Origin: Streptomyces sp. GESEQ-35
GTDB lineage: Bacteria; Actinomycetota; Actinomycetes; Streptomycetales; Streptomycetaceae
Direction of reading: 5' to 3'
NCBI RefSeq assembly: GCF_017948485.1
Contig: NZ_JAFFSX010000036.1
Span: 56,612-120,611 of the forward strand
DNA: 64,000 bases
The translations under genes and the position numbers were made by a program. Numbering within the stretch: position 1 is the stretch's first letter; each line of letters opens with the position of its first letter. Below, in pieces: positions 9,468 to 17,798 of this stretch. Under the pieces are notes generated by a model that was not told the origin of the DNA, ran no database searches, and worked only from the letters and a program-made list of their open reading frames with translations.

Positions 9468-10288
9468 CCGGCGCCCTGCGTCGCTACCCGGTGCTGATCG
9501 CCCTGTGCATCGCATCCCTCTTCATGATCGTCCCGTTCCTCATCGTCACGCTCAACGCGTTCAAGTCACCCACCGAGTACTCCCAGAACGGCCCGCTGAG
9601 CCTGCCCGACGGCCTCTACCTGGACGGCCTGAAGGACTTCTGGGAGCGCGTCGACTACACCCAGAAGCTTGTGAACTCCCTGCTGATCAGCGGCGGAGTG
9701 GCCGTGTTCGCGGTGATCCTGTCGGTGCTCAACGCGTACGCGATCGGCATCGGCCGTATCAGGGGCCGCACCTGGGTGCTGGCTTTCTTCGTCCTGGCGA
9801 ACATGCTGCCGCAGGAGGCGCTGGTCTATCCGATCTACTACCTGAGCAAGGAGGCAGGTCTCTACGACACCCGCCTGAGCGTGATCATCGTCTTCACGGT
9901 GATCCAGGCGGCCTTCGGGACGTATCTCCTCTCCGCCGTCCTGGGCCGGTTCCCGCGCGAGATCATCGAGGCCGCCCGCATCGACGGCGCGGACAAGTGG
10001 CAGATCCTGTGGCGGATCGTCGTCCCCGTCAGCCGTCCCACCCTCGGTGTCCTGCTCGTCTTCTTCTTCATCTGGACCTGGAACGAGTTCCTGCTCCCCC
10101 TGGTCATGCTGATCTCCAACGACAACCAGACCGTGTCGGTGGCCCTCGGCGTTCTCCAGGGCCAGCGTCTGATGGACGCCACGATGACGAACGCGGCGGC
10201 CCTGCTCGGCGTCCTCCCCGCCCTCGTCTTCTTCCTCGTCTTCCAGCGGACCCTCACCCGCGGCATCGCCGTGGGAGCGGTCAAGTAA
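9464..10288 (+). CDS. Sugar ABC transporter permease (MalG-type)
   Basis: 274 residues, six membrane helices, EAA loop 'EAARIDGADKWQILWRIVVPVSRP'. The start ATG at 9464 overlaps the preceding stop (ATGA) and has GGGAGGGG just upstream; the longer open frame beginning at 9173 is a shadow of the preceding permease. It forms the membrane channel together with the MalF-type partner. Confidence 0.93.
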   Translation: MTGALRRYPVLIALCIASLFMIVPFLIVTLNAFKSPTEYSQNGPLSLPDGLYLDGLKDFWERVDYTQKLVNSLLISGGVAVFAVILSVLNAYAIGIGRIRGRTWVLAFFVLANMLPQEALVYPIYYLSKEAGLYDTRLSVIIVFTVIQAAFGTYLLSAVLGRFPREIIEAARIDGADKWQILWRIVVPVSRPTLGVLLVFFFIWTWNEFLLPLVMLISNDNQTVSVALGVLQGQRLMDATMTNAAALLGVLPALVFFLVFQRTLTRGIAVGAVK

Positions 10289-10299
10289 GGGGTAAGCGC

Positions 10300-12549
10300 G
10301 TGAAGTTCACCGACGGCTACTGGCTGCTGCGCGAGGGCGTCACCGCAGCCCACCCGGTCGAGGTCCTCGACGTCACGGCCAAGGACGGCACGCTGGAGAT
10401 CCACGCGCCGACCCAGCCCATCCGCCACCGCGGCGACCTGCTGAAGGGACCGGTCGTGACGATCAGCGCACACGCCCCCCTGCCGGACGTCATCGGCGTC
10501 ACCTTCACCCACTTCGAGGGCGAGCAGCCGCGGGGCCCCGAATTCGAGGTGCAGAAGGAGGAGTTCAGCTCCCCTGTGTCGTACGACGACGAGACCGCGA
10601 CCCTGACCTCGGGCGAGCTGTCGGTCCGCGTCACCCGGTCCGGCCCCTGGCAGGTCGACTTCCTCGCGAACGGCCGCACCCTGACCACCAGCGGCCCCAA
10701 GGGCATGGGCATCATGCGGGACGCGACCGGCGCCCACTACCTCCGCGAACAACTCGGCCTGGGCGTCGGTACGTCCGTCTACGGCCTCGGCGAACGCTTC
10801 GGTCCGCTGGTCAAGAACGGCCAGGTCGTCGACGTCTGGAACGCCGACGGCGGCACGGCCACCGAACAGGCCTACAAGAACGTCCCCTTCTACCTCACCG
10901 ACGCGGGCTACGGCGTCTTCGTCGACCACCCGGGCAAGGTCTCCTTCGAGGTCGGCTCGGAGGCGGTGTCACGGGTCCAGTTCAGCGCGGAGACACAGCA
11001 GTTGACGTACTACGTCATCTACGGCCCGACCCCGAAGGACATCCTCCGCAAGTACACGGCCCTCACCGGCCGCCCGGCCCTCCCGCCCGCCTGGTCGTTC
11101 GGCCTGTGGCTGTCGACGTCCTTCACGACGTCGTACGACGAGGAGACCGTCACCTCTTTCGTCGACGGCATGCGAGAGCGCCGGCTCCCCTTCTCGGTCT
11201 TCCACTTCGACTGTTTCTGGATGCGCGAGTTCAACTGGTGCGACTTCCAGTGGGATCCGCGGGTGTTCCCGGACCCGGAGGGCATGCTGGCGCGGCTGAA
11301 GGCGCGGGGCCTGCGCATCAGCGTGTGGATCAACCCGTACATCGCGCAGCGCTCGCCGCTGTTCGCGGAGGGCAAGGCGCTCGGGCATCTGCTGCGCAGA
11401 CCCGACGGGAGCGTCTGGCAGTGGGACCTCTGGCAGCCCGGGATGGCGCTGGTCGACTTCACCTCGTCGGCGGCCCGCGACTGGTACGCGTCGAAGCTGG
11501 AGGCGCTGCTCGCGCAGGGCGTGGACTGCTTCAAGACCGACTTCGGTGAGCGGGTGCCGGTCGACGTGGCGTGGTCCGACGGCTCGGACCCGGAGCGGAT
11601 GCACAACTACTACACGTACCTCTACAACCGGACCGTCTTCGAGGTGCTGCGCAAGCAACGGGGCGAGGCGGAGGCCGTGGTCTTCGCACGGTCGGCGACG
11701 ACGGGCAGCCAGCGTTTCCCCGTCCACTGGGGCGGCGACTGCGAGGCGACGTACGAGTCGATGGCGGAGTCGCTGCGCGGCGGGCTGTCGCTCGGGCTCT
11801 CCGGCTTCGGCTACTGGAGCCATGACATAGGCGGCTTCGAGGGCACGCCGACCCCCGCCCTCTTCAAACGATGGCTGGCCTTCGGGCTGCTCTCCGCCCA
11901 CAGCCGGCTGCACGGCAGCTCCTCCTACCGCGTGCCGTGGCTGTTCGACGAGGAAGCGGTGGACGTGGCACGGCATTTCACCCGGCTGAAGCTGCGGCTC
12001 ATGCCCTATCTGTACGAGGCCGCGCGCGTCGCCCACACCGAGGGGGTGCCGATGATGCGGGCGATGGTGCTGGAGTTCCCGGACGATCCCGGGTGCGCGC
12101 ATCTGGAGCGGCAGTACATGCTCGGGCCGGATCTGCTGGTCGCGCCGGTGTTCTGCGACGAGGGGGAGGTGGCGTACTACGTCCCCGAGGGCACCTGGAC
12201 GCACTTCCTGAGCGGACAGCCGGTGACCGGACCGCGCTGGGTGCGGGAACGGCACGGGTTCACAAGCGTGCCGCTGCTGGTCAGACCTGGGGCGGTGATT
12301 CCGGTGGGGGCCGTGGAGGACCGGCCCGACTATGCGTTCGCGGAGGGGGTGACGCTGCGGGCGTTCGGTCTCGCGCGCGGCGAGCAGGTGACGGTCCGGG
12401 TCGAGGACGTGGCCTTCACCGTCGTACGCGAAGGGGACACGCTGCGGGCGTCGTCCAGTGACCCGTCGGCGCCGTGGGCACTGGCGGCCGGGGAGCGGGT
12501 CGCGAAGGCCGCGGCGGGGACGGGTTTTCTGATGGTGGAGCTCGGCTGA
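10300..12549 (+). CDS. GH31 alpha-xylosidase (YicI-like)
   Basis: 749 residues from a GTG start preceded by AAGGGG that overlaps the permease stop. Glycoside hydrolase family 31: an N-terminal beta domain, a TIM barrel with the nucleophile in FKTDFGE (Asp414) and the acid/base in HWGGDCEA (Asp480), and C-terminal beta domains. E. coli YicI alpha-xylosidase has these residues at 416 and 482 in the same motifs, including the KTDFGERVP context typical of xylosidases rather than alpha-glucosidases. No signal peptide, so it hydrolyses alpha-xylosides in the cytoplasm after uptake by the coupled ABC importer. The next gene overlaps its stop by one base. Confidence 0.93.
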   Translation: MKFTDGYWLLREGVTAAHPVEVLDVTAKDGTLEIHAPTQPIRHRGDLLKGPVVTISAHAPLPDVIGVTFTHFEGEQPRGPEFEVQKEEFSSPVSYDDETATLTSGELSVRVTRSGPWQVDFLANGRTLTTSGPKGMGIMRDATGAHYLREQLGLGVGTSVYGLGERFGPLVKNGQVVDVWNADGGTATEQAYKNVPFYLTDAGYGVFVDHPGKVSFEVGSEAVSRVQFSAETQQLTYYVIYGPTPKDILRKYTALTGRPALPPAWSFGLWLSTSFTTSYDEETVTSFVDGMRERRLPFSVFHFDCFWMREFNWCDFQWDPRVFPDPEGMLARLKARGLRISVWINPYIAQRSPLFAEGKALGHLLRRPDGSVWQWDLWQPGMALVDFTSSAARDWYASKLEALLAQGVDCFKTDFGERVPVDVAWSDGSDPERMHNYYTYLYNRTVFEVLRKQRGEAEAVVFARSATTGSQRFPVHWGGDCEATYESMAESLRGGLSLGLSGFGYWSHDIGGFEGTPTPALFKRWLAFGLLSAHSRLHGSSSYRVPWLFDEEAVDVARHFTRLKLRLMPYLYEAARVAHTEGVPMMRAMVLEFPDDPGCAHLERQYMLGPDLLVAPVFCDEGEVAYYVPEGTWTHFLSGQPVTGPRWVRERHGFTSVPLLVRPGAVIPVGAVEDRPDYAFAEGVTLRAFGLARGEQVTVRVEDVAFTVVREGDTLRASSSDPSAPWALAAGERVAKAAAGTGFLMVELG

Positions 12550-13559
12550 TGGTCAAGATCACTGATGTCGCCCGGCACGCCGGCGTCTCCCCCAGCACCG
12601 TCTCCTACGCCCTCAGCGGCAAGCGGCCCATCTCCGAGGAGACCCGGCAACGCGTCGAGGCGGCCATCCGCGAGCTGGGCTACCGACCGCACGCGGGCGC
12701 CCGGGCCCTGGCCAGCAGCCGCTCCAACGTGCTGGCACTGGTGGTGCCGTTACGGGCCGGGATCCATGTGCCGGTGGTGATGCAGTTCGCGGTGTCGGTG
12801 GTGACGACGGCACGCCGGTACGACCATGACGTGCTGCTCCTCACCCAGGAGGAGGGCGAGGAGGGGCTACGGCGAGTGGCGGACACGGCACTGGTGGACG
12901 CGCTGATCGTGATGGACGTACAACTGCACGACCCCCGGTTGCCATTGCTGCGGGCGCTGGACCGGCCGTCGGTCATGATCGGCTTCCCGGCCTCTCATGC
13001 CGGACTGACCTGCATCGACCTCGACTTCAAGGCGGCCGGCGAGGCGTGCGTGGAGCAGCTGGCCAGGCTGGGACACCGGGTCCTGGCCCTGGTCGGCTCA
13101 CCGCCCGAGGTGTACGTCCGGCAGACCGCGTTCGCCCAGCGGGTGGTCCAGGGCTTCACGGCCGCCGCCGACCGCGCAGGGCTCGCCTCGGCCGTCCACC
13201 CCTGCGAGGCCGCGCCCTCCGCGGCCCGCCGTATCGCCGAACAACTCCTGTGTGAGCAGCCCGCGCTGACGGGCGTCGTCGTCCACAACGAACCCCTCCT
13301 CGAACCCCTCGTCGACGCCTTCGAACAGCTCGGCCTGCGCGTCCCCGGCGACCTCTCCGTCACCGCCATCTGCCCCGACGAACTCGCCGAGTCCGTCCGC
13401 ATCCCGGTCACCTCCGTCGCCCTCCCCTCCGGCGAGATCGGCACCCGGGCGGTGGAATTGCTGATGCAGAAGCTCGGCGGGACGGAGGTACCGGAGGCCA
13501 CGCTGCTGGCGCCGCGGATGACGGAACGGGCGAGCACGGCGCCGCGGGCGCTTCCGTGA
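12549..13559 (+). CDS. LacI-family transcriptional repressor
   Basis: 336 residues. N-terminal HTH and hinge: ITDVARHAGVSPSTVSYAL, then ELGYRPHAGARALAS; the remainder is a periplasmic-binding-like ligand domain. The ATG shares a base with the GH31 stop (TGATG). It is last in the operon and probably acts on the two palindromes at 7129-7167, so it would be autoregulated through the operon promoter. The inducer is presumably the transported alpha-xyloside or its product (inferred). Confidence 0.92.
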   Translation: MVKITDVARHAGVSPSTVSYALSGKRPISEETRQRVEAAIRELGYRPHAGARALASSRSNVLALVVPLRAGIHVPVVMQFAVSVVTTARRYDHDVLLLTQEEGEEGLRRVADTALVDALIVMDVQLHDPRLPLLRALDRPSVMIGFPASHAGLTCIDLDFKAAGEACVEQLARLGHRVLALVGSPPEVYVRQTAFAQRVVQGFTAAADRAGLASAVHPCEAAPSAARRIAEQLLCEQPALTGVVVHNEPLLEPLVDAFEQLGLRVPGDLSVTAICPDELAESVRIPVTSVALPSGEIGTRAVELLMQKLGGTEVPEATLLAPRMTERASTAPRALP

Positions 13560-13596
13560 CGAGTCGCCGATCCATGGTGCCGTCCGGGCACCCGTT

Positions 13597-13947
13597 GTGC
13601 TGTACTTGCGCCCGTACGCCGGGGTCCACCTGGTCGACGAGTCGAAGGCGCGCGGGACTGCGGTGTCCTCATCGGCGAACGGGGCGTGGCTGAAGTTCGC
13701 GGACACCCAACTCGGCGCGGGAGCCGCGAAGTTCACCGCCCGCCTCGCGGGCCCGCCCGGCACGGTCGAGGTCCGCCTCGGCTCACCGTCCGGCCCCCTC
13801 GCCGGGACGGCACGCTTCGGCGGGACCTCGTCGCCGTACACGTACGAGACGGTGACCGCCGGTCTGCGTGCGGCGGCGATGGTCCGTACGGACGTGTATC
13901 TGGTGCTGGGTGAGGGCCTGCGCCTGTCCACCTTCAGCATCGGCTGA
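13597..13947 (+). pseudogene. CBM6-like carbohydrate-binding fragment
   Basis: About 116 residues resembling the C-terminal two thirds of a family 6 carbohydrate-binding module: 'NGAWLKFADTQLGAGAAKFTARLAG', 'VEVRLGSPSGPLAGT', 'DVYLVLGEG', 'LSTFSIG'. No signal peptide, catalytic domain or clear ribosome site is present, and it starts 38 bp after the repressor. I read it as the surviving tail of a secreted glycoside hydrolase that ended with CBM6, fitting a plant-glycan operon. A short free-standing CBM cannot be excluded. Confidence 0.55.
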
Positions 13948-13974
13948 CCGGCCCGTGGCGCAGGCCTGCCCCGT

Positions 13975-15588
13975 TCAGCAGAGGGCGGGCTTGCGCCACG
14001 CACACTCGAGGTCGGTGCCGTGTGCCGCCTCCGGTTCCGCCTTCGGTTGCTTCTTCGGTTCTACGAGGGTGGCGGCCTCGGCGGTCGACTTCGCGAGGGT
14101 CGTCACGATGGCGTCCTCCAGGGGCTTCACGGACGAGGCCAGGTAGTTGTTGAGGACGATGCTGTAGACGAGTTCACGTCCCCCGGCGTCGGTCACATAC
14201 CCGGACAGGCCCGAGGCGCCCGTCAACGACCCGGTCTTCGCACGGGCGTTGAGCGCGGCGGCCGTCCCGCACATCCGGGTTCGCAGCGTGCCGCCGACGA
14301 ACCGGTCGGGGTCGCAGGCGACCGGCAGCGAGCGGTTCCAGTCGGCGTACCAGGGCTCGGCGCGCACGGCGAGGAGCAGCTCGACGAGTTGCCCGGCGGG
14401 GAAGTTGTCCATGCGCGAGAGTCCGGACCCGTCGACCTGCCGCAGCTTGGCGACATCGACGCCGACGCCCTTGAGATAACCGCTGATCGCGGCCAGCCCG
14501 GCGCTCCAGCTCCCCTGTCGCGAGACCTCGTATCCCATGGCCTTGGTGAGGATCTCGGCGTGCATGTTGTTGGACAGCTTCATGAAGGGGATCAGCAGAT
14601 CCTTGAGGGCCATGGAGTCGTGCGCGGCCAACTCCGTTGCCGTGCCCGGTGTCTGGCGCCCGAGCCGGGTCGGCCCGCTCACCTTGACGCCGTGCGCGGC
14701 GAGCGCGTCCCGGAAGACGGCGGCGGCGTAGCCCGTGGGCTCCCACACGGCCACCCACTCCTTGATGCCGGCCCCGCCCACGGGTGTCGTACCGCTGACG
14801 ACGATGTCGTTCGTGCCGTGCTCCCGCTCGACGGTGAGGTCGTTCGCCCCGCCGGCGGCGACGGTGGTGGCCCGGACATCGAGGTCGACGTAGCCGGTGT
14901 CGGGCGTGACGGTGACGACCGGCTCGTCCCCCGCCTTGGCCCCCGGCGCGACGGTCACGATCACGGACCCGGTGTCGTAGTCGGTGTCCGGCGCCACAGC
15001 CAGTGCGCTGATCTGCGCCGAGTAGTAGGCGGACTCGTCGTCGGCGGCCCAGGAGCGGCCGAGCCGCACGCCGTCGAACCGGGTGTCGTCGGCGAGCAGC
15101 CGCCCGTCGACACGGGTGACGCCGGACGCGGCGACCTGGGCGGCGAGCTTGTCGTAGTCGCCGGCGAGCAGGGTCGGGTCGCCGGTGCCACGCAGATACA
15201 GATCGCCGTGGAGCACGGAGCCCTGCCGCCGTCCGGCGGCCAGCACATCGGTGGTGAACCGGTACTCGGGTCCTAGGATCTCCATCGCGGCGGCCGAGGT
15301 GGCCAGTTTGGTGTTGGAGGCGGGCATCAGCCGGGTGGTGGGCTGGTGCTGGTAGAGAAGGTCACCGCTCGCCGCGTCGGCGACGACGACACTCGCCACC
15401 CCGCCCTCCATCCGCGGATCGCCCAGCACGGTGTCGATGGCCTCCGGCAGGCCGGTGCGTTCCGAGTCCGCACCGGCCGACGCGCCGGGCCCGAGGACGG
15501 CGGCGGCAAGCGCGACCGCGACGGCCCAAATCCACAGTTTTCCACGGGAGTTGAAGAATCTTCCGGAAGATCTCACGGGTCTGCTCAT
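13975..15588 (-). CDS. dacB: D-alanyl-D-alanine carboxypeptidase/endopeptidase (PBP4, DacB family, S13)
   Basis: 537 residues with an N-terminal signal/anchor (about 17-40). Penicillin-binding motifs are present in order: SNTK (Ser91, Lys94), SNN in 'MKLSNNMHAEIL', and KTG in 'AKTGSLTGASGLSGYV'. The family S13 insertion domain lies between SxxK and SxN. It trims peptidoglycan stem peptides or cross-links outside the membrane. The esterase gene lies 52 bp upstream on the same strand. Confidence 0.93.
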   Translation of the reverse strand: MSRPVRSSGRFFNSRGKLWIWAVAVALAAAVLGPGASAGADSERTGLPEAIDTVLGDPRMEGGVASVVVADAASGDLLYQHQPTTRLMPASNTKLATSAAAMEILGPEYRFTTDVLAAGRRQGSVLHGDLYLRGTGDPTLLAGDYDKLAAQVAASGVTRVDGRLLADDTRFDGVRLGRSWAADDESAYYSAQISALAVAPDTDYDTGSVIVTVAPGAKAGDEPVVTVTPDTGYVDLDVRATTVAAGGANDLTVEREHGTNDIVVSGTTPVGGAGIKEWVAVWEPTGYAAAVFRDALAAHGVKVSGPTRLGRQTPGTATELAAHDSMALKDLLIPFMKLSNNMHAEILTKAMGYEVSRQGSWSAGLAAISGYLKGVGVDVAKLRQVDGSGLSRMDNFPAGQLVELLLAVRAEPWYADWNRSLPVACDPDRFVGGTLRTRMCGTAAALNARAKTGSLTGASGLSGYVTDAGGRELVYSIVLNNYLASSVKPLEDAIVTTLAKSTAEAATLVEPKKQPKAEPEAAHGTDLECAWRKPALC

Positions 15589-15640
15589 GGCACAGCACCC
15601 TCCCGGATCGGGCCGCCCGGCAACAGACCGCCTGCGCGCT

Positions 15641-16624
15641 TCAGCCCTCCAGCCCCCAGGCCCGCCCCAAGCGGTACGCGGCGCACAGGTTCACGTCGAG
15701 GAAATAGGCCCCGGCGGTCCCGCACTGCTCGCTCCCGCTCCCCGGATCGACGGGCTGCCCGTGCCCCATCCCGGTCAGGCTGTACGTCTCCACGACCGCG
15801 GTGCCGCCCGCGTCCCGGAAGACCTGGTGCGGATACCCGGCAACGCTGTCGCTCACGTCGGCGACCTGATCGGCCCCGCGCACATCGGTCCACTGCTCCA
15901 CCAGGTCGGCCATGTTGACGGGCTTCACGGTGTAGTCGGCCGTGCCCTGGAAGGCGACCAGAGTGGGCCAGGGCCCGCCGTACCCGGGCCGGGCGGCACG
16001 CACCCGGTCGCCCCACTGCTGCGGGGTCTGCGTGGCGCCGACGTACATGCACACGTACGGCGACCCGGCGGCCTGCGCACACCCGTACGGCAGCCCGGCG
16101 ACGATCCCGCCCGCGGCGAACTTCTCCGGGTACGCCGCCATCATCACGGCCGTCATCCCGCCCCCGGCGGACAGCCCCGTGACGTACACGCGCGAGCCGT
16201 CCCCGCCGGCGTCGACGAGCTGCCGGTCGACCATCTGCGCGACGGAGGCGGCCTCGCCCTGGCCGCGCGCGATGTCGCCGCTCTGGAACCAGTTGAAGCA
16301 GTTCGACGCGTTGTTGCCGCTCTGCTGCTGCGGCAGCACGACGGAGAACCCCCACCGGTCGGCGAGCTGCGTCCACCCGCTGCCGGTGCCGTATCCGGCG
16401 GCGTCCTGCGTACACCCGTGCAGCGCGACGACGACGGGCCGCCCGGCGGGAAGGCCGTCGGGGACGTACCGGAACATGCGCAGGGCACCGGGGTTGCTGC
16501 CGAATCCGGTGACCTCCTGGAGGGAGGCGGCAGAGGCTCTGCCCGGCGTCAGAAAACCGGCGAGAAGGGCGACCAGAAGGGTCACCAGGACACTGATACG
16601 ACGTGCGGCTCTCGTCTGGGTCAT
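15641..16624 (-). CDS. Secreted PHB-depolymerase-family esterase
   Basis: 327 residues. Signal peptide about 1-32 with cleavage near 'GRASAAS'. Alpha/beta hydrolase of the PHB depolymerase/feruloyl esterase group: oxyanion motif 'VALHGC', nucleophile elbow GLSAGG (Ser152) and a late His in 'GMGHGQPVDP'. Closely similar secreted esterases act on polyhydroxyalkanoate oligomers or ester-linked feruloyl groups; the substrate cannot be decided here. The ATG at 16624 gives a proper signal peptide; the open frame upstream runs into the tmRNA gene and is not coding. Confidence 0.87.
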   Translation of the reverse strand: MTQTRAARRISVLVTLLVALLAGFLTPGRASAASLQEVTGFGSNPGALRMFRYVPDGLPAGRPVVVALHGCTQDAAGYGTGSGWTQLADRWGFSVVLPQQQSGNNASNCFNWFQSGDIARGQGEAASVAQMVDRQLVDAGGDGSRVYVTGLSAGGGMTAVMMAAYPEKFAAGGIVAGLPYGCAQAAGSPYVCMYVGATQTPQQWGDRVRAARPGYGGPWPTLVAFQGTADYTVKPVNMADLVEQWTDVRGADQVADVSDSVAGYPHQVFRDAGGTAVVETYSLTGMGHGQPVDPGSGSEQCGTAGAYFLDVNLCAAYRLGRAWGLEG

Positions 16625-16678
16625 GGTGCGGGACGGTAGGACCGTGAACCACGGGCGGATATGTCGCCGGACAACACA

Positions 16679-16717
16679 ACGAGGGCCCGGCGGTATGTGT
16701 GGCCGCCAGGCCCTCGT
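16679..16717 (-). terminator. Terminator of ssrA
   Basis: A GC-rich hairpin (GAGGGCC.GGCGG ... CCGCC.GGCCCTC) lies about 15 bases past the 3' end of the tmRNA gene on the minus strand, before the esterase gene. Confidence 0.75.
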
Positions 16718-16731
16718 GTACATGGGAATTG

Positions 16732-17115
16732 TGGAGATGGCGGGAATCGAACCCGCGTCCAACGGTGCAGAATCAGGGCTTCTCCGTGTGCAGTTCGCTG
16801 CGATTTTCTCAGCCCCGGCGATCACGCGAACAAGTCGCCGACGGGCTCAGTCACTGTTTGATTTCCCATCGAACCCCGTGACCGGGCTCGATGGTTTAGT
16901 CCCCTAGATTATGCCAGGGTCCGGGTCGGGAACACTCCCGGGCTGACACCCGTTAGGGCCTTCACTCACTGCTTATTAGGCAGCGAGGGCGAAGGCGCGG
17001 GAATCGCTCTTGGAATTGGCGATTATTGGTTGCGACATATGGTTAACGAGATCATTGCCGCTTCCTCGACACGCTTCCCCTGTTTCAACAGCCGCTGTCG
17101 AAACCGATCATCCCC
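16732..17115 (-). ncRNA. ssrA: tmRNA (transfer-messenger RNA)
   Basis: 384 nt on the minus strand. The 5' end GGGGATGATCGGTTTCGACAG and the 3' end GGTTCGATTCCCGCCATCTCCA form the tRNA-like domain; the 7-bp acceptor pairs GGGGAUG with CAUCUCC (one G-U). The T-loop GTTCGATTC is intact. The CCA tail after discriminator A is not encoded (CAA follows). The tag reading frame runs from 17020 down to 16979 and encodes ANSKSDSRAFALAA, followed by two TAA stops. With SmpB, encoded just upstream, it rescues stalled ribosomes; the AFALAA tail marks products for Clp proteolysis. Confidence 0.97.
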
Positions 17116-17164
17116 ATGTTTTGTTTTCAATGCTCACACCGGATACCTCCCCGGTGTTGCTGCC

Positions 17165-17170
17165 ATCATA
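17165..17170 (-). promoter_or_regulatory. Putative -10 element for ssrA precursor
   Basis: TATGAT on the minus strand, 50 bases upstream of the mature tmRNA 5' end, is the best -10 candidate between smpB and ssrA. No good -35 hexamer is seen at 17-18 bp. A short stem-loop (CACCGG ... CCGGTG, about 17136-17155) lies between it and the mature 5' end. Confidence 0.35.
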
Positions 17171-17209
17171 CGTGAGGAACGCACGCCGATGCCACCGTAT
17201 TCCCAGTGG

Positions 17210-17764
17210 CTACTGCGCCCGCTGCTTCCGCTTCGCCGCCGCGATCGCCCGGTCCGACTCCCGGCGGTCCTGCTTCTCCCGCAGGGTCTGCCGCTTGTCG
17301 TACTCCTTCTTGCCTCGCGCGAGGGCGATCTCGGCCTTTGCGCGACCGTCCTTGAAGTACAGGGCGAGGGGCACGATGGTGTGACCCGTCTCCTGGGACT
17401 TCGCCTCCAGCTTGTCGATCTCCTCGCGGTGCAGCAGCAGCTTGCGCTTGCGGCGCGCGGAGTGGTTGGTCCAGCTGCCCTGGCTGTACTCGGGGATGTG
17501 GGCGTTGTGCAGCCACGCCTCACCCTCGTCGATCTGGACGAAGCCGTCGGTCAGCGAGGTCCGTCCCTGGCGCAGCGACTTCACCTCGGTGCCGGTCAGG
17601 ACGAGCCCGGCCTCGTAGGTGTCGATGATCGCGTAGTCGTGCCGGGCCTTCTTGTTCTGCGCGACGATCTTGCGCTTGCCGTCCTTGGCCTTGGCGGCCC
17701 CGCCGCCCTGCTTGGGCTGGGACTCCTTGGGTACGTACATTCCCTTGCTCATAGTGCTGGCCAT
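17210..17764 (-). CDS. smpB: SsrA-binding protein SmpB
   Basis: 184 residues (or 180 from the internal ATG at 17752, MSKGMYVPK). Conserved SmpB core: KIVAQNKKARHDYAIIDTYEAGLVLTG, EVKSLRQGRTSL, SWTNHSARRKRKLLLH, and the basic C-terminal tail ending KRKQRAQ. It binds the tRNA-like domain of tmRNA and delivers it to stalled ribosomes. The N-terminal extension rich in Lys/Gln/Gly before the core is common in actinobacteria. It directly precedes ssrA on the same strand. Confidence 0.95.
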   Translation of the reverse strand: MASTMSKGMYVPKESQPKQGGGAAKAKDGKRKIVAQNKKARHDYAIIDTYEAGLVLTGTEVKSLRQGRTSLTDGFVQIDEGEAWLHNAHIPEYSQGSWTNHSARRKRKLLLHREEIDKLEAKSQETGHTIVPLALYFKDGRAKAEIALARGKKEYDKRQTLREKQDRRESDRAIAAAKRKQRAQ

Positions 17765-17798
17765 TTTCGCACTACAGGGGGGTCCGAGGGAAAGGCGA

